In this document: positions 16,200-24,908 of the stretch, piece by piece
Layout of the letters: each line of letters opens with the position of its first letter
Position numbering within the stretch: the first letter of the stretch is position 1
From: Pedobacter glucosidilyticus DSM 23534
GTDB lineage: Bacteria > Bacteroidota > Bacteroidia > Sphingobacteriales > Sphingobacteriaceae
Direction: 5' to 3'
Length of the DNA: 64,000 nucleotides
Assembly: GCF_000425145.1 (NCBI RefSeq)
Contig: NZ_KE384314.1
Span: 22,611 to 86,610 of the forward strand
Made by a program: the position numbers and the translations under genes
Notes under the pieces: model-generated
The model's database searches: none
What the model was told of the DNA's origin: nothing
Seen by the model: the letters and a program-made list of their open reading frames with translations, nothing else

Positions 16200-17642
16200 T
16201 TAAACACCTAGCGTCCAGCCGGCTCTATAGTTTCTTTTTACAAACTGATTGGCTTCTTCAAAATTGGTTACCCGCATTTGCGCATTATCCCAAAGTAATT
16301 TGATGTTTCTGCCTGGGAAAATGTCTTTACCATCTTTTTGCGTTTTGATATCATAAGACCTGATGGCTAAATTGGCCATTAAAAGAGCTTCTGTTAGAGG
16401 AACTGCTTTTTCAAATGGCGAGCTCAGTTCTTTGTTACCATAACCTGCTAAGCAAGCTTCTACCCATTGTGCATAATGGCCATTGGTGCTTCCGGTTACT
16501 CTATCGTATTTTTGTTTAACTTTTACTTCCTGAGTTTTGCTGGTAGGTAATAAACGAGGGTTTTGGTTATAAGTACCCGCCATCATTTTGCCTTTTGTAC
16601 CTATAAATAACATACCGTTGCCGCCATCGCCAAATACTTCATTAGGGCCTAATTCTTCTGGGCGTTCTGGCTGTATACCGCCATCCATCCAATGTAATTT
16701 AATTGCCGATTTATTTTTTGCCGTTGCCGGGAAGTTTAGGATAACATGACTAGAAGGTGGACAAGAATCTGGGAAATATCCGCGTTTAAACTCATCAACA
16801 TAAACAGAACCAACACTAGCTTCAACAGAAGTTGCTGCATTTAAACCTAAAACTGTAAACGGACCTTCCATTAAATGGCAACCCATATCGCCTAGTGCTC
16901 CGGTGCCATAATCCCACCAGCCACGCCAGTTAAAAGGCACTAATTTATCTACATAGTTTTTTTGAGGTGCTGTACCCAACCATAAATCCCAATCTAATTC
17001 TTTTGGAATTTCTGCGGCTTGTGTAGGCCAAGGAATACCTTGTGGCCATACGGGGCGGTTTGTCCAACAGTAAACGGTATGAACTTTACCTATAACTCCA
17101 GCATCAAACCATTCTTGCATTTGCCTAACTCCATCATCTGAAGCGCCTTGATTACCCATTTGGGTAACTACTTTATATTTTTTAGCGGCATCTAATAAGA
17201 CACGAGCCTCATAAATATCATGTGTAAGCGGTTTCTGTACATAAACATGCTTACCTAACTGCATGGCTGCTAAAGTTGTAATAGCATGGTTATGGTCTGG
17301 TGTAGAAACGCAAACGGCATCAAAGTTTTTTGATTCTTTATCAAAAAGCTCTCGCCAATCTTTATAATATTTTGCTGTTGGATAATCTTGTCTTGCTTTT
17401 AATGATCTTCTATCATCAACATCACATAAGAAATTGATAACGGCTTTGCCTGATGTGTGAAAGCTTTTTAAATCGCTATAACCTTTACCGCCAACCCCAA
17501 CACCAGCAATATAAAGTTTATCACTAGGTGCTAAAAAGCCTTTACCCAAAACATGTCTGGGTACAATAGTAAAAGCTGCCGCTGCAATTGCACCAGATTT
17601 AATAAAGTTTCTTCTACTTTGTTGATTACTTTTATTTTCCAT
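16200..17642 (-). CDS. Gfo/Idh/MocA-family oxidoreductase with Tat leader
   Basis: 480 aa. Twin-arginine leader QQSRRNFIKSGAIAAAAF. The Rossmann part reads YIAGVGVGGKGYSDL, VCVSTPDHNHAI and HVYVQKPLTHDIYEA; the C-terminal region has GALGDMGCHLMEGPF. A member of the large exported Gfo/Idh group common in Bacteroidota and Planctomycetes, some of which are glycoside hydrolases of the GH109 type that use bound NAD for a keto-intermediate mechanism. It lies between the GMC gene and its small subunit, so a role on the same glycoside is likely. Confidence 0.8.
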   Translation of the reverse strand: MENKSNQQSRRNFIKSGAIAAAAFTIVPRHVLGKGFLAPSDKLYIAGVGVGGKGYSDLKSFHTSGKAVINFLCDVDDRRSLKARQDYPTAKYYKDWRELFDKESKNFDAVCVSTPDHNHAITTLAAMQLGKHVYVQKPLTHDIYEARVLLDAAKKYKVVTQMGNQGASDDGVRQMQEWFDAGVIGKVHTVYCWTNRPVWPQGIPWPTQAAEIPKELDWDLWLGTAPQKNYVDKLVPFNWRGWWDYGTGALGDMGCHLMEGPFTVLGLNAATSVEASVGSVYVDEFKRGYFPDSCPPSSHVILNFPATAKNKSAIKLHWMDGGIQPERPEELGPNEVFGDGGNGMLFIGTKGKMMAGTYNQNPRLLPTSKTQEVKVKQKYDRVTGSTNGHYAQWVEACLAGYGNKELSSPFEKAVPLTEALLMANLAIRSYDIKTQKDGKDIFPGRNIKLLWDNAQMRVTNFEEANQFVKRNYRAGWTLGV

Positions 17643-17652
17643 GTTTAAGGTA

Positions 17653-19332
17653 TTAAAGGTTCATCTTTTTAAGTTCAGAAACAGCGTGGTATACTGCTCT
17701 GGCAGTAAAAGCCATATAGGTTAAAGATGGATTTACGCAGCTTCCCGATGTCATGAAAGAGCCATCAGTAACGTAAACATTTTTAGCATCCCAAACTTGA
17801 TTATGCTTATTTACCACAGAAGTTTTAGGGTCTTTACCCATACGGGCTGTACCCATTTCATGAATACCTTGACCAAAACCGTAACCATTATCATGCGCTT
17901 TAACATCTTTAAGACCTGCTTTTTCAAGCATTTCTTTAGCGTCATCCATCATATCCTTACGCATTTTAATTTCATTCTCTTTTATCTCAGCATCGATAGC
18001 TAAAACAGGCAAGCCCCATTTGTCTTTTACGGTTTTATCTAGGGTAACTTTATTTTCATGGTAAGGTAAAATCTCGCCAAAAGCTGTAATACCCATAGTC
18101 CATTGACCGGGTTGTATTAAAGCTTCCTTTAACTCGGCACCTATGCTTAACTCTGCTATTTCACGATTCCAACCCTGCCTGCTAGCACCTCCCTGATAAC
18201 CAAAACCACGTAGATAATCTCGCTTTTCGCCATTCATATTTCTAAAACGTGGTACATAAATACCATTTGGTCTTCTTCCGTAGTAGTATTTATCATCATA
18301 GCCTTCTGCAACGCCAGATGCACCTAATCTAAAATGATGATCCATCAGGTTATGACCAAGCTCGCCACTGCTACTTCCTAAACCGCCTTCCCAAACATCG
18401 GTTGCAGAATTCATTAAAACCCAAGCAGAGTTTAAGGTTGATGCGCAAAGGAAAATTACCTTCGCTTTATACTCATAAGTTTGATTAGTTTGTGCATCTA
18501 AAACCTCAACACCTGTAGCTTTTTGGGTGTCTTTATCATAAAGAATTTTAGTAACGATAGAGTGCGGACGAAGCGTAAGATTGCCAGTTGCCATGGCTGC
18601 TGGTAAGGTAGAAGATTGTGTACTGAAATAAGCTCCAAAAGGACAACCTAACGAGCATTTATTTCTAAACTGACAATTGCTACGACCTTTAACAGGAGCC
18701 GTAACATGAGCAACACGACCTATAAACATGTGTCTTTGATCTTTATATTGTTGCCTGATACGGGCTGCAACATCTTTTTCTACACAGTTCATGTCCATTG
18801 GTGGCAGAAACTCGCCGTCTGGCAAGTGAGCTAAATTCTCTTTAGACCCACTGATACCTGCAAATTTCTCCACATAACTGTACCAAGGGGCAATTTCATG
18901 ATAACGAACGGGCCAGTCTACTGCGATGCCTTCTTTAGCATTTGCTTCAAAGTCTAAATCGCTAAAACGATAAGACTGTCTTCCCCACATTAAAGACCTG
19001 CCTCCTACATGATAACCTCTATACCAATCAAAGCGTTTTACTTCTGTATAAGGTGCTTCCTTCTCATTTACCCAGAAATCAAGATTTTTTTCTGAAAGTG
19101 CATAGTCCCTTTTAAGAACTGGATAGTTTTCAACCATTTCTTGGGTTCTTCTGCCTCTGTGTTCAAACTCCCAAGGTGCTTTAGTAGCATTTTTATAATC
19201 TTTAACATGCTCTATATTTCTACCTCTTTCAAGCACAAGAGTTTTTAAACCTTTTTCGGTTAGTTCTTTCGCTGCCCAGCCTCCGGAGATACCGGAACCT
19301 ATCACTATGGCATCATAGCTTTGTTCTGACAT
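17653..19332 (-). CDS. GMC-family FAD oxidoreductase, probable glycoside 3-dehydrogenase
   Basis: 559 aa. First gene of the ten-gene operon. FAD-binding GSGISGGWAAKEL (12-24) with Glu-35 after the second strand, GYHVGGRSLMWGRQSYR, a cysteine group C220-x5-C226-x3-C230 resembling the 3Fe-4S site of FAD glucose dehydrogenase alpha subunits, and at the C-terminus HEMGTARMG plus CVNPSLTYMAFTARA with the His/Asn pair of GMC enzymes. No signal peptide; export is probably with the Tat-bearing subunit 3. Likely oxidises a sugar or glycoside hydroxyl (C3 in related systems) and passes electrons to the cytochrome c lipoprotein. Confidence 0.85.
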   Translation of the reverse strand: MSEQSYDAIVIGSGISGGWAAKELTEKGLKTLVLERGRNIEHVKDYKNATKAPWEFEHRGRRTQEMVENYPVLKRDYALSEKNLDFWVNEKEAPYTEVKRFDWYRGYHVGGRSLMWGRQSYRFSDLDFEANAKEGIAVDWPVRYHEIAPWYSYVEKFAGISGSKENLAHLPDGEFLPPMDMNCVEKDVAARIRQQYKDQRHMFIGRVAHVTAPVKGRSNCQFRNKCSLGCPFGAYFSTQSSTLPAAMATGNLTLRPHSIVTKILYDKDTQKATGVEVLDAQTNQTYEYKAKVIFLCASTLNSAWVLMNSATDVWEGGLGSSSGELGHNLMDHHFRLGASGVAEGYDDKYYYGRRPNGIYVPRFRNMNGEKRDYLRGFGYQGGASRQGWNREIAELSIGAELKEALIQPGQWTMGITAFGEILPYHENKVTLDKTVKDKWGLPVLAIDAEIKENEIKMRKDMMDDAKEMLEKAGLKDVKAHDNGYGFGQGIHEMGTARMGKDPKTSVVNKHNQVWDAKNVYVTDGSFMTSGSCVNPSLTYMAFTARAVYHAVSELKKMNL

Positions 19333-19442
19333 TCGTTTAATATTAAAATTGGTTAGGTGAATATAGAAATTAAATTTCTATAAACAATAGCCTAAGTGTA
19401 TTTTTTACAATATGTAATATTAGGATTTCCCAATAAACGTAA

Positions 19443-19473
19443 AAACCACACTAAATATGATTTAGTATGGTTT
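19443..19473 (-). terminator. Intrinsic terminator-like hairpin between SGNH gene and GMC operon
   Basis: ACCACACTAAAT, ATG, ATTTAGTATGGT: twelve-base arms with one mismatch and a three-base loop. Read on the minus strand it is followed by GTTTTTA, as expected for an intrinsic terminator of the SGNH/SusCD operon. It separates that operon from the GMC operon. Confidence 0.65.
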
Positions 19474-19505
19474 AAGAAGCTTAAAAAAGCTTTAAGTGTT
19501 ATAAA

Positions 19506-20177
19506 CTATAAATATTTTTTTAGCGATTGTGCCCAGATAGCATAACCTGCAGCTTTTAAATGCAAACCGTCATGAGTATAATCCTTTTTCATGCGACCAT
19601 CAGCATCTAAAAATATTTTATGCGTATCTATTAAGGTGGCTTTTTCTTCTGCTGCTAATTTTTTTAAACCTGCATTAACTGCGGCAATATGTTCGTCTTT
19701 ATTGTAATGATTTTTAAATTGTGTAAATGTATTATTTACAGGGAATACGGTTTGTAAATAAATTTTAGTTGCCGGAGACTCCTTTTTGATTTGCTTTACA
19801 ATACGGTAATAATTATTGATGATTAAGCTATCAGGAATATTTCTTGAGATATCATTAATACCTATTAACAAAAAAACCTTAGCTGGTTTACCTTCTGTTA
19901 CTTCGCCTAATCTTTCTAAAACACCATAAGATATATCTCCAGAAATACCTCTGTTTTTGATATTTAGATTACCTAATAGCTCTGCCCAATCTACCCCTGC
20001 GGTAATGCTATTCCCCAAAAAGATGATATCTGTTGAAGCGTTTGGATAGCTTTTAAATAATTCTACTTTTAGCTCAAAATTATTGGGGCGGTAAGTGCTA
20101 TCCCATTTTACAGCTTGTGCATTGCTATGGCTAGCAAAGAAAAATAGCGCAAGGCTAAAAAATAATAACTTCTTCAT
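19506..20177 (-). CDS. Secreted SGNH/GDSL hydrolase
   Basis: 223 aa with a signal peptide (1-20, ending SNA). SGNH blocks: GNSIT with Ser-57, RGISGD (76-81), GIND (106-109) and DGLHLKAAGY with Asp-203/His-206. The closest style is the PAF-acetylhydrolase-like esterases. It would cleave an acyl or acetyl ester in the periplasm. It follows the phosphoesterase gene by 20 bases in the SusCD operon, so deacylation of the imported substrate is a reasonable guess. Confidence 0.85.
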   Translation of the reverse strand: MKKLLFFSLALFFFASHSNAQAVKWDSTYRPNNFELKVELFKSYPNASTDIIFLGNSITAGVDWAELLGNLNIKNRGISGDISYGVLERLGEVTEGKPAKVFLLIGINDISRNIPDSLIINNYYRIVKQIKKESPATKIYLQTVFPVNNTFTQFKNHYNKDEHIAAVNAGLKKLAAEEKATLIDTHKIFLDADGRMKKDYTHDGLHLKAAGYAIWAQSLKKYL

Positions 20178-20197
20178 ATATTTAAATTTATAGAGGC

Positions 20198-21604
20198 TTA
20201 AATTACAGTTTTCTCTTCGTATTTATGACCAAACCTATCTGTTGCTTGTACTTTGATATTTTTTACCTCTGGGTTGATATGCGCCATAAATAAATGCTCG
20301 GTTCTTCTAGGCTCTGCAAAAGAGCGTGGTTTAGGTAATTGATCTCCTTTATATAGTTTCACACTTAAAGGATCAAAACCTTTGGTTTGTTCTAGTAAGC
20401 CCATGTATTTATCATCAGCCCACCATTCTATTTTCCATTGTGGGTCCCAATTCCAAACATTGGCTAAAAGCCTTTTTTGCGCTGTTAGTTCTTCTATATG
20501 TAAACTTATTTGATGTGTTTTAGGCTTACGCATAGATTTATAATACCAACTTAACTGATTACCTTTTACATGATAAACGCCATAACCACGAGGTGCGCCA
20601 TCGCCGCAGATGGGACCTGTCCACCAAGCGCCACAAACAGTACCATGTACGTGTTCATAAACATTATCTGTGATGTAATTATCGTTATAATGTGTATGTC
20701 CAGACATGATATGCACTTGCCTGCCTTTTAAGATCTCATATAATGCTACATTATTTTTTACTGAATTATGTACCGGAATATGCAAACCAATAACAATCAA
20801 ATACTCTTTAGGAACAAAAGCTAAATCTTTCTGTAACCAATTTAACTGGTCTTCTGTAATATAGCCATCGTATTTTCTTTCTTCACCTAGATAGCGCACA
20901 TCATCTAATACTATATAATGAACCTTTCCTCTGTTAAAGGAATAATAAGTGGGTCCAAAATTTTGCTTAAAGGTTTTATCGGAAGTTTCATCTCCGCCTT
21001 GGCGATAATCCATATCATGATTACCTAAAGCTTGGAAAAACGGAATACCCATTTGTTTAACTGCTTCGGCATAGTCTTGAAATAGTTCAAGTTCATCCCA
21101 AACTAAATCTCCAACGCCTATACCGTGTATCAAAGATTTATCACCTAAATCTTTAACCAATTGTTGAACATCAGGTACAGATTCTTCCATCATTTGCTTT
21201 ACATCGGCTTTATTTTTAACCTGAGGATCTGCCCAGATGATGAAATAATGTTCATCATCACTCTGTTTCAATTTTGTTAAATTGAAATCAAAGCTGTTTG
21301 TAGCACTTAAATTTTCATATTGCTTAGAGATGTGATTTTGAGTTTTAAACTCGTAACCAGCCGGGGTACTCATGAAAACATGGGTAGCTTTATTGTGGGC
21401 TTTTAGTTTATAAAAACCATTTTTATCGGTTTTCACTACACTAAAACCATCTGAGATAATCACATCTGCCAATGGTTTACCATCTGTTTTTACGCTTCCG
21501 CTGATGGTTTTATCAGCCTTACTTAAAAAACCATGGCTATTTAAACTTATAAAAGCACTGCCGGCTAGTAAACTAGTGCTTTTGATAAAAAATCTTCTGT
21601 TCAT
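20198..21604 (-). CDS. Calcineurin-like metallophosphoesterase, exported
   Basis: 468 aa from ATG at 21604 (MNRRFFIKSTSLLAG, an export leader). A frame open to 21652 would add residues translated from a mobile repeat, so I exclude them. Order of parts: a small carboxypeptidase-regulatory-like beta domain (ISGSVKTDGKPLADVIIS), the metallophosphatase core (IWADPQ, GVGDLVWDE, ALGNHDMDY, GLHIPVH, MSGHTHYND), and a C-terminal beta region found with this subfamily. Hydrolyses phosphomonoesters or diesters in the periplasm. Fourth gene of the SusCD operon. Confidence 0.85.
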   Translation of the reverse strand: MNRRFFIKSTSLLAGSAFISLNSHGFLSKADKTISGSVKTDGKPLADVIISDGFSVVKTDKNGFYKLKAHNKATHVFMSTPAGYEFKTQNHISKQYENLSATNSFDFNLTKLKQSDDEHYFIIWADPQVKNKADVKQMMEESVPDVQQLVKDLGDKSLIHGIGVGDLVWDELELFQDYAEAVKQMGIPFFQALGNHDMDYRQGGDETSDKTFKQNFGPTYYSFNRGKVHYIVLDDVRYLGEERKYDGYITEDQLNWLQKDLAFVPKEYLIVIGLHIPVHNSVKNNVALYEILKGRQVHIMSGHTHYNDNYITDNVYEHVHGTVCGAWWTGPICGDGAPRGYGVYHVKGNQLSWYYKSMRKPKTHQISLHIEELTAQKRLLANVWNWDPQWKIEWWADDKYMGLLEQTKGFDPLSVKLYKGDQLPKPRSFAEPRRTEHLFMAHINPEVKNIKVQATDRFGHKYEEKTVI

Positions 21605-21623
21605 TTTTGTGTGAATACTAAAC

Positions 21624-21742
21624 GAGGCTGTTTCAAAAATCCTATTTGTCACATTGGGCGGAGTCGAAATGTTCTCTGATATGCTCAGAAAAGGCTTCGA
21701 CTCCGCTCAGCCTGACACAAAGTGGTGATTTGAGACAGCCTC
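21624..21742. repeat. 119-bp palindromic repeat (MITE/REP-like)
   Basis: Outer arms GAGGCTGTTTCAAA at 21624 and its near-inverse TTTGAGACAGCCTC ending at 21742; inside, TTCGACTCCGC and GCGGAGTCGAA form a second inverted pair (about 21658-21707). I recognise the inner words from intergenic repeats common in Pedobacter-like genomes. It lies between the DUF5689 gene and the phosphoesterase gene without breaking either; a transcript would fold into a long hairpin, possibly reducing downstream expression. Confidence 0.75.
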
Positions 21743-21758
21743 TTTGATTTTAGTTACA

Positions 21759-23345
21759 TTATCTCAAAGTTGTTGGTGAAACACCATCAGGATTATCTGT
21801 TGTAGGTGCCGGGAAGATTCCCTCTATCTCCTCTAAAGTAGAAGTTTTAGTTAGTATGATAGTAGTTTGTGTTCTTGCCCTAACCCATCTTCCCAATGTT
21901 GGATTATAAATACCTCCTAATTTGTAAAAGAAACCAGCATCAGTAGGTGTGGTATAATTTAAATTTAAAGTATTACTACCTTGTCTGTAGAAAGGTTGAG
22001 ATTCTAATGTTATAGGGTTAACAACATCATAATAATCTGTGTTAGCAATTCTGTAACCAACAGGCGGATTAGTACTAGAAAGAAGACTTCCTCCTGCTCC
22101 AACAAATATTACATCAATAGGCTGTGTATCTCTTGTAACATTAGTTCCTTTGAAAACAGCAATACCAAAAGCATTACCACTATTAGCCATTAAACCACTA
22201 GTTCTTGTTCCGAAGCCATCACCATTTGTTGTAGTGTAATTGAAAGACCTAATCCAATTTGCAGTACTAATTGAAGTAGAATTAGCACCATTAATTAATT
22301 TAGCAGAGCCCCCAACATAAAAGAAAGTCCCTTTTGCAGCGGTACCAGAGGTTAAATTAAATTTATATGTTCTAAAAGAGGTTGCACCACCACCTGTTGC
22401 CCAACCATTTGTAGGGAAACCTGTTGGCTGTGAAGTTCCGGCATTATTAGAAAAGACCACTGAATACGGTGTTACAGAAAAATCTATATCTTTTGTAGCT
22501 AATAATTGAACGTATTCATAATTACCATCACCACCTATAACATCATTAATAAAACCACTGATAATTACATCTGCAATTTCTGGTGATGAACTTAAAGGTA
22601 TAATATCATTTAAAGTTCTTACACGAAGCTCGGGAACAAGATTTCCTTCAGCATTTTGCTTACTAATAACTACGCCGTAGTAGTTGGCTAAGAAGAGTAA
22701 TCCTGAGTTATTTGCAAATGTGGCATTAGAGGCTGTGTGTAGCGTAAGATTATCAAAACCGTCATTAATAACCTTATCACCTGCATAAACTTCTGTTGGG
22801 GCTGGAATTGGGTCAAAACCGGCTTTTACAATAGCCACCAAAGTACTTTCATACTTATCTGGATTGGCCAGAATAAGATTACTACCCACCCTATTTACCG
22901 GGATATTTTTACCTGAGGCAACCTTGGTAACTTTAGAAGCGTCAACACCTGTTATTTGTAATAAGCCATCAACCCTTTTTAAAACGCCACCTGCAATTTC
23001 TACTACTACAGAGTCTCCTGGAACATAATTAGCAGCTTCTGGCCCTATAGGAATAGAAATTCCTCTTAACTCGTTCAATCTTTTTTTATCTTGAACGATT
23101 AATAATCCTTCTGGAAGATTGTTACCTGAATGGTCTGACACTACAACTGCACTAATTTTTGAAGAGCCAAACATATTATCAACTGTAAGATTTAAATCTG
23201 CGCCTTTATATAGGCTTCTTAAATCAAATATAGGAATGTAAGGACTTACAACACCTCCTGGATAATTACTTTTCTCGCATCCTATCCATATCACCGATAA
23301 GGAAAGTATGCATAAACTGAGAAATATATTTCTTTTCATTTTCAT
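21759..23345 (-). CDS. DUF5689 surface lipoprotein
   Basis: 528 aa from ATG at 23345 (MKMKRNIFLSL); the longer frame to 23381 would overlap the SusD stop. Lipobox-like VIWIGC. The first half contains the DUF5689 domain (OB-fold-like; YKGADLNLTVDNMFGSSKISAVVVSDHSGNNLPEGLLIV, then NRVGSNLILANPDKYESTLVAI). The second half is Gly/Thr-rich with beta character. DUF5689 proteins are encoded downstream of SusC/SusD and may be surface binding proteins. Ligand unknown; the neighbourhood suggests a phosphorylated substrate. Confidence 0.78.
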   Translation of the reverse strand: MKMKRNIFLSLCILSLSVIWIGCEKSNYPGGVVSPYIPIFDLRSLYKGADLNLTVDNMFGSSKISAVVVSDHSGNNLPEGLLIVQDKKRLNELRGISIPIGPEAANYVPGDSVVVEIAGGVLKRVDGLLQITGVDASKVTKVASGKNIPVNRVGSNLILANPDKYESTLVAIVKAGFDPIPAPTEVYAGDKVINDGFDNLTLHTASNATFANNSGLLFLANYYGVVISKQNAEGNLVPELRVRTLNDIIPLSSSPEIADVIISGFINDVIGGDGNYEYVQLLATKDIDFSVTPYSVVFSNNAGTSQPTGFPTNGWATGGGATSFRTYKFNLTSGTAAKGTFFYVGGSAKLINGANSTSISTANWIRSFNYTTTNGDGFGTRTSGLMANSGNAFGIAVFKGTNVTRDTQPIDVIFVGAGGSLLSSTNPPVGYRIANTDYYDVVNPITLESQPFYRQGSNTLNLNYTTPTDAGFFYKLGGIYNPTLGRWVRARTQTTIILTKTSTLEEIEGIFPAPTTDNPDGVSPTTLR

Positions 23346-23362
23346 GATATTAAAATTTAAGA

Positions 23363-24895
23363 TTAAGGTTTTTGCCACCAAACTTGAGTAAATATTTCAT
23401 CAGGACCTTGTGCGGCAACAGCGAGTTTATAATTTGTTGGGTTTGCGGATTCTACATAAACAGGATAAGTCATACGAGCTGGCATAATACCATTATTTCT
23501 TAAACCCGCACCTTTTGGTAAAGTTGGATATCCTGTTCTTCTATACTCATACCACTGCTGGTTATCTGTTAAAAATAGGGCATAATACTTTTGTAAGTGT
23601 ATTTTCTCCATCTTCTCTGCTAAACCATCCGTTGGCAGAAATTGCATATCTGCATTAAACAAATAAGTATCAACACTTATATTCCATGTTGGTACCCATA
23701 GCGTAATGCTATTTAATACTCCAGATTTATAGAAATCTTCTGCTGAACCGTTTATCCAACCTTTAACTGCTGCCTCGGCTAATATAAATTGTAGCTCTGC
23801 GTAGTTCATCATCATCCCTGTTAAAGGATCATTTTGAAGTGTTTGTGCTGGAGCACCAGATACAACAGAACCAATAGAGTAAAAGAAAGATTGTTTAGGC
23901 TCTCCAGCACCAGGAGTATAACCACTTTGGACACCTGCAAAACCATTAGCCCCTTGCGAAATACCCCATCTGTTTACACCATTTCTTCCCCAAGTAGAAA
24001 TATCTAAACGAGGATCATTCCAATCTCTTAAATGGTCTATAAAGAAAGATGCTATGGCTGGGTCTCTCCAATCCTGCTCTCTCACACTTAAGACATAAGG
24101 TGAAGTAAATGGTCCAACACCAGTCCAACGTAAAATTGCAGACTCATCGTTGTTAACCATTCTTGGATAATTTGAAGGGTTAGTATCAACCATATCTTTT
24201 ATCTTATCAATACTTTGTTGTGCTACCTCTGCTTTACCTGACAAGCGAAGTAGCAATCTTAAATAAAGAGAGTTTCCGAATTTTCTCCATCTAGAGGCAT
24301 TTCCTTGATAAACAGGATCACTACCTGCGGGGATATTTGGTGCGCCAGCTAATAAAGTATTAGCTTCTTCTAATTGTTGGAAAATACCCGCATAAACATC
24401 TTTTTGTAAATCAAACTTAGGTTCAAAAATTAAATTTCTCCCTTGTAAAGCTTCACTGTATGGGATATCACCATAAGTATCTGTTAAGATAGAAAATATC
24501 CAAGCTTGACAGATTAAAGATATACCTCTGTAAGATTTATCTATGTTTGCTGTACTATTGGCAAGATTGTAAATATCTTTAAAATTGTTTAGCTGAACAT
24601 ATAGGTTGTTCCACGCATAGTCAGAAAGGTTTCTTCTAATTTCATATCTAAAAATTGTAGCTTCTGCATCAGTTTGATTAACTGTTACCTGCATCAACTC
24701 GTTGTTAAGATTTCTATTTCTAACCATATTTACCGTTAAGGTATTCACCAAAGCTGGAGCAAGAAGCTGTGCAGGTGATGCAGTTGGAGTACCATTAGGG
24801 TCGGTATTAATTTCTTTAAAATCTTTCTGGCATCCTGGTGCTATAAACACCAAGATGGTCATATATATCATCGTTATTCTTAATATCGTTTTCAT
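23363..24895 (-). CDS. SusD/RagB-family outer-membrane lipoprotein
   Basis: 510 aa with lipobox APGC (Cys-22). DFKEINTDPNGTPTASPAQLLAPAL, then TYGDIPYSEALQG and a helical TPR-like body, are typical of the SusD-like-2 branch. It caps the SusC barrel on the cell surface and captures the substrate. It starts 13 bases after the SusC stop; the DUF5689 gene follows after 17 bases. Confidence 0.92.
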   Translation of the reverse strand: MKTILRITMIYMTILVFIAPGCQKDFKEINTDPNGTPTASPAQLLAPALVNTLTVNMVRNRNLNNELMQVTVNQTDAEATIFRYEIRRNLSDYAWNNLYVQLNNFKDIYNLANSTANIDKSYRGISLICQAWIFSILTDTYGDIPYSEALQGRNLIFEPKFDLQKDVYAGIFQQLEEANTLLAGAPNIPAGSDPVYQGNASRWRKFGNSLYLRLLLRLSGKAEVAQQSIDKIKDMVDTNPSNYPRMVNNDESAILRWTGVGPFTSPYVLSVREQDWRDPAIASFFIDHLRDWNDPRLDISTWGRNGVNRWGISQGANGFAGVQSGYTPGAGEPKQSFFYSIGSVVSGAPAQTLQNDPLTGMMMNYAELQFILAEAAVKGWINGSAEDFYKSGVLNSITLWVPTWNISVDTYLFNADMQFLPTDGLAEKMEKIHLQKYYALFLTDNQQWYEYRRTGYPTLPKGAGLRNNGIMPARMTYPVYVESANPTNYKLAVAAQGPDEIFTQVWWQKP

Positions 24896-24908
24896 TTCTA
24901 TGTTTTGA

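Noticed and set aside
21605..21652. Longer start for the phosphoesterase
   Set aside because: The added residues come from the 119-bp repeat; MNRRFFIKS at 21604 is a proper export leader.
23346..23381. Longer start for the DUF5689 gene
   Set aside because: Would overlap the susD stop; MKMKRN at 23345 begins a normal lipoprotein signal.
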